Assembly (NCBI RefSeq): GCF_001468395.1
Contig: NZ_LNSG01000002.1
Location: forward strand, 434,001 to 498,000
DNA: 64,000 nt
Direction: 5' to 3'
From: Sphingopyxis sp. H073
GTDB taxonomy: Bacteria > Pseudomonadota > Alphaproteobacteria > Sphingomonadales > Sphingomonadaceae
Below the pieces are notes generated by a model. That model searched no databases. It saw nothing but the letters and a program-made list of their open reading frames with translations, and had not been told where the DNA came from. Within the stretch, counting starts at the first letter, position 1. Every line of letters starts with the position of its first letter. The position numbers were made by a program, and so were the translations under genes. Below are positions 58,956 through 64,000 of the stretch, piece by piece.

Positions 58956-61304
58956 CTAGAAAGCGTAGCGCGCCATCAGCTGGAACACCGGCCCGGCCTT
59001 CTCGCGCTCCAGTTCATATTCGTCGAAGTTGCGATCGACCTGATCCTCGACCGTCGTGAACTTGTTGAAGCGTTCGCGCTTCGCGCCGTTCAGCAGGTTC
59101 TGCCCGACGGCGCGGATCGTGAAGCTCTTCCCGAAGCGCTTTTCGACGAAGATTTCGAGGTCGGCGCCATAGGTGGTGAACACCTCCTCGCCGACGGTGC
59201 GGTCGAACGCCCCGCCCTGCTTGCGATAGGTCGCGCCGAACGCCGCGCCGATCGATTTGATGTCCTGGATCAGGCCGAAGTTATAGACATATTTGCTCTG
59301 GCCGTTGAAGCGGCGCTTGCCGAATTCGTCGGTGATCTTGCTGTCGAGCCACGAGACGTTGCCGAAGATGCCGGTGTCGGGCAATCCGACGAAGCCGAGG
59401 TCGGTCGACAGGTCGAATTCGACGCCATAAACCTTGCCGTCGCCGATGTTCTGCGGCTGATAGACAAAGGTGCCCGGCCCTTCCGATCCCTCTTCGCCGG
59501 TGTTGGTGAGCTCGATCAGGTCGTTTACCTTGCGGTAGAAAAAGTTGATCCCCGCGATGCCCGAACGGCCGAGACGCTGTTCGTAGCCGACATCGAAACC
59601 CCAGGCGGTTTCGGGATCGAGCAGCGGGTTGCCGAGGAGATCGTTGTCACCCAGCTCGGCTTCGAGCGTGGCGGGCGAGAGAAAATTGAACTCGGGGCGG
59701 CGGCTCGTCCGCGCCGCCGATGCGATGATGCGGCCGCGCGGACCGACGTCGATCTTGACCGATGCCGAGGGAAGCAGCTTCTCATAGTCGTTGGTGAAGC
59801 GCTGCAGCGCCGCGGGCACGGTCAGGTCGTCGATGGTGAGGTCGGTCGTCTCGTAGCGAACCCCGGCCTCCCACTTCACGCCCGGCATGTCGCCTTCGAC
59901 AAGGACGAAACCGTCGAGGCGCTTTTCCTCGATCATGTTCACGCCGCCCACCGCGGGCACGAAGGCGCCGAAGGTGCGGACGAATTCGGTCGGGTTGCGC
60001 GCGAACTGGTCATAGCCCTGACGGTCGGCGGCGGTCAGATTGTAGCGGTCGCGCGGCGCCTCGGTGATCGACGTGTCGCGGTCCTTGTCCTGCCAGAAGC
60101 CGCCGAAAACCAGCTTCGCGGTGTCGCCCAGCTCGACCTCATGCTCGAGCCGCACCGAAAACTCCTTGTCGGTGATGCCGGTGCGCGTCTGGTCGCCGGT
60201 AAAGCGCGGCAGCGTGCGATCGAATTCGACCTCATATTCGGTCTCGAAGCGATCCTCGTCGAAATAGGCGTACCCGACCTTCAGGCTCGTCTCGCCCGCC
60301 GACCAGCGATGCGCGAGCTTGCCGTTCACGCTGTAATTGTCCTGATTGATCTTTGCGATATTGGCGTTGTCGACGGTCAGATTGCCCGGCGGCGTCGCGC
60401 GGACCGGACCGTTGACGGCGGTCGGATCATTATATTCGAAGCTGCGCTCGTCTTCGGTGCGGTCGGTATGAACATAGAAGCCGTTCACCGAGAAATCGGT
60501 GGTATCGCCCTTGATGTCATACGTCGCGTTGAACGAATAGTCCTTGCCGTCGCGCGTGTCGCGCTGGTCTTCGCGGTTGTCGAAATCGTCGGTCGCGAAA
60601 TCGGGGTTGTTCTCGGGCGAATCGCCATAGCGCAGCGACAGCTTCTTCTTCGGGTTGTGGCGACCCTGGAAATTGCCGCCGAGCAGGAAGCGGCCGGGGC
60701 CGAGCGCGCCGCCGACCACACCGCCGAGGCTGGGTTCGAGTTCATTGTCGTCGAACAGCAGCCCGCCCGCCCGGAGATAGCCGCCGTCGAGCTCGTAACC
60801 GTCGCGCAGCTTGATGTTGAGCGTGCCCGCCACCGCGTCCCCGGTCCGGCGCGCCGACGACGAGCGGACGATCTCGACGCGGTCGATCAGTTCGGCGGGG
60901 ATGCGGTCGAGGAAGAAGCTGCGGTCGGCGTTCGACCCCGGCACCTTCTCCCCGTTGATCAGGATCTGCGTGTAGCCCGGCGGCAGGCCGCGCAGCCGCG
61001 CGCCGTCGCTTTCGATGACGTCGGAGAGGAAGGTCACCGACGGCACCCGCTTCAGCGCGTCGCCCGCGGTCAGCGGCTCGAAGCGCTGGAAAAACTCGCT
61101 GTCATAAGAAACGACCGGCTCGGCCCCACTCTCGCTGCGGTTGCGATAGCCGATACCGCCGAGAACGACGATTTCCTGCGACGTCGTAATCGTCCCATCC
61201 TCGTTCTGGACCGGCGCGGCATCCTGCGCAGCGGCGGGGCTGGCAACGAGCGCAGCGACGATCGCGAGCGTTGCGGCGGAATGCAGGCGGAAAGGTCGAA
61301 TCAT
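58956..61304 (-). CDS. TonB-dependent receptor paired with phytase
   Basis: A 782-residue receptor with a signal peptide (ALVASPAAAQ), a plug (GDALKRVPSVTFLSDVIESDGARLRGLPPGYTQILINGEKVPG ... IDRVEIVRSSSARRTGDAVAGTLNIKL) and a beta barrel ending ARYAF. The plug resembles the inositol-phosphate/phytate and related receptor group. It is divergent from a beta-propeller phytase across 185 bp that contain a Pho box, so it may import phytate or inositol phosphates. This substrate is inferred from position. Confidence 0.88.
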   Translation of the reverse strand: MIRPFRLHSAATLAIVAALVASPAAAQDAAPVQNEDGTITTSQEIVVLGGIGYRNRSESGAEPVVSYDSEFFQRFEPLTAGDALKRVPSVTFLSDVIESDGARLRGLPPGYTQILINGEKVPGSNADRSFFLDRIPAELIDRVEIVRSSSARRTGDAVAGTLNIKLRDGYELDGGYLRAGGLLFDDNELEPSLGGVVGGALGPGRFLLGGNFQGRHNPKKKLSLRYGDSPENNPDFATDDFDNREDQRDTRDGKDYSFNATYDIKGDTTDFSVNGFYVHTDRTEDERSFEYNDPTAVNGPVRATPPGNLTVDNANIAKINQDNYSVNGKLAHRWSAGETSLKVGYAYFDEDRFETEYEVEFDRTLPRFTGDQTRTGITDKEFSVRLEHEVELGDTAKLVFGGFWQDKDRDTSITEAPRDRYNLTAADRQGYDQFARNPTEFVRTFGAFVPAVGGVNMIEEKRLDGFVLVEGDMPGVKWEAGVRYETTDLTIDDLTVPAALQRFTNDYEKLLPSASVKIDVGPRGRIIASAARTSRRPEFNFLSPATLEAELGDNDLLGNPLLDPETAWGFDVGYEQRLGRSGIAGINFFYRKVNDLIELTNTGEEGSEGPGTFVYQPQNIGDGKVYGVEFDLSTDLGFVGLPDTGIFGNVSWLDSKITDEFGKRRFNGQSKYVYNFGLIQDIKSIGAAFGATYRKQGGAFDRTVGEEVFTTYGADLEIFVEKRFGKSFTIRAVGQNLLNGAKRERFNKFTTVEDQVDRNFDEYELEREKAGPVFQLMARYAF

Positions 61305-61373
61305 GGATGGGGCCCCCTTGTTTGCGTTGCAGGGGCCTCTAGGGGCGGGGTGTGACAGTTTGCGGCGACAAAG

Positions 61374-61402
61374 ATGACGCTTCGATGACGCTTAAGTGAC
61401 CG
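61374..61402 (-). promoter_or_regulatory. Three-unit Pho box
   Basis: On the minus strand the sequence is CGGTCAC-TTAA, GCGTCAT-CGAA, GCGTCAT: three 7-bp direct repeats spaced by 4 bp (positions 61396-61402, 61385-61391, 61374-61380). This 7-4 spacing is the PhoB-binding pattern. It lies about 70 bp from the receptor start and 88 bp from the phytase start. The layout is consistent with activation of the divergent genes by phosphate limitation; PhoB itself is not in the window. Confidence 0.8.
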
Positions 61403-61489
61403 AGATATTGTGGGATTGACGCGCTGCCGCTTTACTGGAACGGGGCGCGGCCTAGGCGCTTTCGGCGCACAGCAACAGGGGGAAATCGC

Positions 61490-62515
61490 GTGGCCCGAAC
61501 CGATCGTTGGAAGCTGCTGACTTTGCTCGCCTTTACATCGACGTTGACCGCGTGCGCCGGAATGCAGGCACCCGCCATCTCCGGGCTGCCGCCGGTGCAG
61601 GTCGCCGCGGGCGGCGAGACCGCGCCGGTCGGAACGGGCAAAGCCGACGCGGCCGACGATCCGGCGATCTGGATCGATCCCGCGAACCCCAACCGCGCGC
61701 TGATCGTCGCGACCGACAAGAAGGCCGGGCTTCACGTCTATGACCTGGCGGGCAAGGACATCGCCTTCGCGCAGGCGGGGCTCGTCAACAATGTCGACGT
61801 CGCGGGCAACATCATCGTCGCAAGCGACCGCAACGACGGGGTAAACGCGCATCTCGCGCTGTTCCGCCTCGACGCCGACAAGCCCGCGATCGTCTCGCTC
61901 GGCCGCGCCGCGGCGGGCGTGGGCGAGGCCTATGGCCTTTGCCTGAAGAAGAGCGCGCCGGGCGAACCGATCACCGCCGCGCTGATCGTCAAGGACGGCA
62001 CGGTGCGCGTCGGCACGCTGACCGTCGAGGGCACGCCGACCTTTGCGGTCCGGTGGGAGTACAAGATCCCGACCCAGTCCGAAGGCTGCGTCTTCGACTG
62101 CGACACGCTTTACGTGGGCGAGGAAGACGCCGGCATCTGGCAACTCGTGCAAAGCGGTACCACCGCCACCGCGCGCCTCGTCGCGCCGGTCGACAACCAG
62201 CGCCTGGTCGCCGACGTCGAGGGTCTGGCGACGATCGATCACAAGGGCCAGCGCTACCTCATCGCGTCGAGCCAGGGCGACAACGCCTATGCGGTCTTCA
62301 AGCTGCCGGGGATGGACTATGTCGGCCGCTTTGCGGTCGCCGCGGGCCAGTATGGCGCGACGAGCGAGACCGACGGGATCGAGGCGGTCGCGGGCACTTT
62401 CGGCCCCGCCTATCCCGATGGCATCTTCCTCGCGCAGGACGGCGACAACGCCCCCAAGGCGCAGAATTTCAAGCTTGTGCGCTGGGACCGGATCGCGGCG
62501 GCGCTCGGGCTGTAG
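61490..62515 (+). CDS. Beta-propeller phytase lipoprotein
   Basis: A 341-residue enzyme of the 3-phytase (BPP) family: AADDPAIWIDPANPNRALIVATDKKAGLHVYDLAGK, NNVDVAGNIIVASDRND, GEAYGLCL, QSEGCVFDCDTLYVGEEDAGIW, VADVEGLATI and SETDGIEAVAGTFG, including Ca-binding acidic residues. The lipobox LTAC (STLTACAG) puts it on a membrane surface. The start is GTG at 61490 after AGGGGGA. It releases phosphate from phytate outside the cytoplasm. Confidence 0.9.
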   Translation: MARTDRWKLLTLLAFTSTLTACAGMQAPAISGLPPVQVAAGGETAPVGTGKADAADDPAIWIDPANPNRALIVATDKKAGLHVYDLAGKDIAFAQAGLVNNVDVAGNIIVASDRNDGVNAHLALFRLDADKPAIVSLGRAAAGVGEAYGLCLKKSAPGEPITAALIVKDGTVRVGTLTVEGTPTFAVRWEYKIPTQSEGCVFDCDTLYVGEEDAGIWQLVQSGTTATARLVAPVDNQRLVADVEGLATIDHKGQRYLIASSQGDNAYAVFKLPGMDYVGRFAVAAGQYGATSETDGIEAVAGTFGPAYPDGIFLAQDGDNAPKAQNFKLVRWDRIAAALGL

Positions 62516-62712
62516 CTTCGGACGACACGGACTCTGTGCGCCTCTACGAAGGCAGGGGCGCATCTCCGGTGGGTGCAAGGTAGAACTGGCCGGAGAAGGG
62601 TCGCCCCTTCGCCGGGACACGATGCGTTTATCGGCCAACGCGGCTTGCGATAGCGGGCGCACCCGCCTAGGGCGTCCGCGTCTTTCCTGTCTCGCAAAGG
62701 CCGCCTCTTCCC

Positions 62713-64000
<1,288 letters not shown>

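Overview
The window reads as chromosomal DNA from a GC-rich alphaproteobacterium, most likely a sphingomonad such as Sphingopyxis or a close relative. The reasons are the many TonB-dependent receptors without porin-type sugar uptake systems, the order DUF3576 lipoprotein - leuS - lptE - holA, the ligase-associated DNA repair genes pdeM and lhr, and the repeated short palindromes typical of that group. The genus is an inference; no rRNA is present.

The left half (1 to about 32,200) is accessory. It opens with a mercury operon (merR divergent from merT-merP, running off the edge). Next comes a four-gene operon for a b-type cytochrome, a membrane-bound LuxR-type regulator, a VIT-family metal transporter and a LysE exporter. 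A three-gene cassette follows: GntA-like haem N-oxygenase, DUF1989 protein and TupA-like ATP-grasp enzyme. Then an eight-gene, one-direction cluster (14575 down to 6097) joins biosynthetic enzymes (thermostable-haemolysin-family protein, adenylation enzyme fused to a haem-oxygenase-like diiron domain, SDR, TPR protein, methyltransferase) to a FecI/FecR/TonB-receptor signalling system. From 15510 to 29351 lies a TetR-controlled catabolic cluster: TonB receptor, metallo-beta-lactamase hydrolase, P450, Baeyer-Villiger-type monooxygenase, quinone reductase, acyl-CoA ligase, Fe-alcohol dehydrogenase, CoA transferase and 2-hydroxy-acid oxidase. The same 12-bp dyad sits in three of its promoters. The half ends with small ORFs and a frameshifted tyrosine integrase beside tRNA-Glu(CTC), so part or all of it may be an island inserted at that tRNA.

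The right half (32,230 to 64,000) is mostly core genome: two tRNA-Glu genes, recJ, two PH-domain membrane proteins, an alkylsulfatase, a YggS-type PLP protein, a ThiE-like protein, DUF3576-leuS-lptE-holA, pdeM, an aspartyl protease, lhr, an SPFH operon behind a 30-bp near-perfect palindrome, rpe, a heparinase II/III-family protein, and the start of purH. Two further TonB receptors are present. One is divergent from a beta-propeller phytase across a three-unit Pho box, which points to phosphate-starvation control of phytate use. Several inverted-repeat elements lie between these genes.

The best candidates for something undescribed are the 6097-14575 biosynthesis-plus-signalling cluster and the GntA/DUF1989/ATP-grasp cassette.
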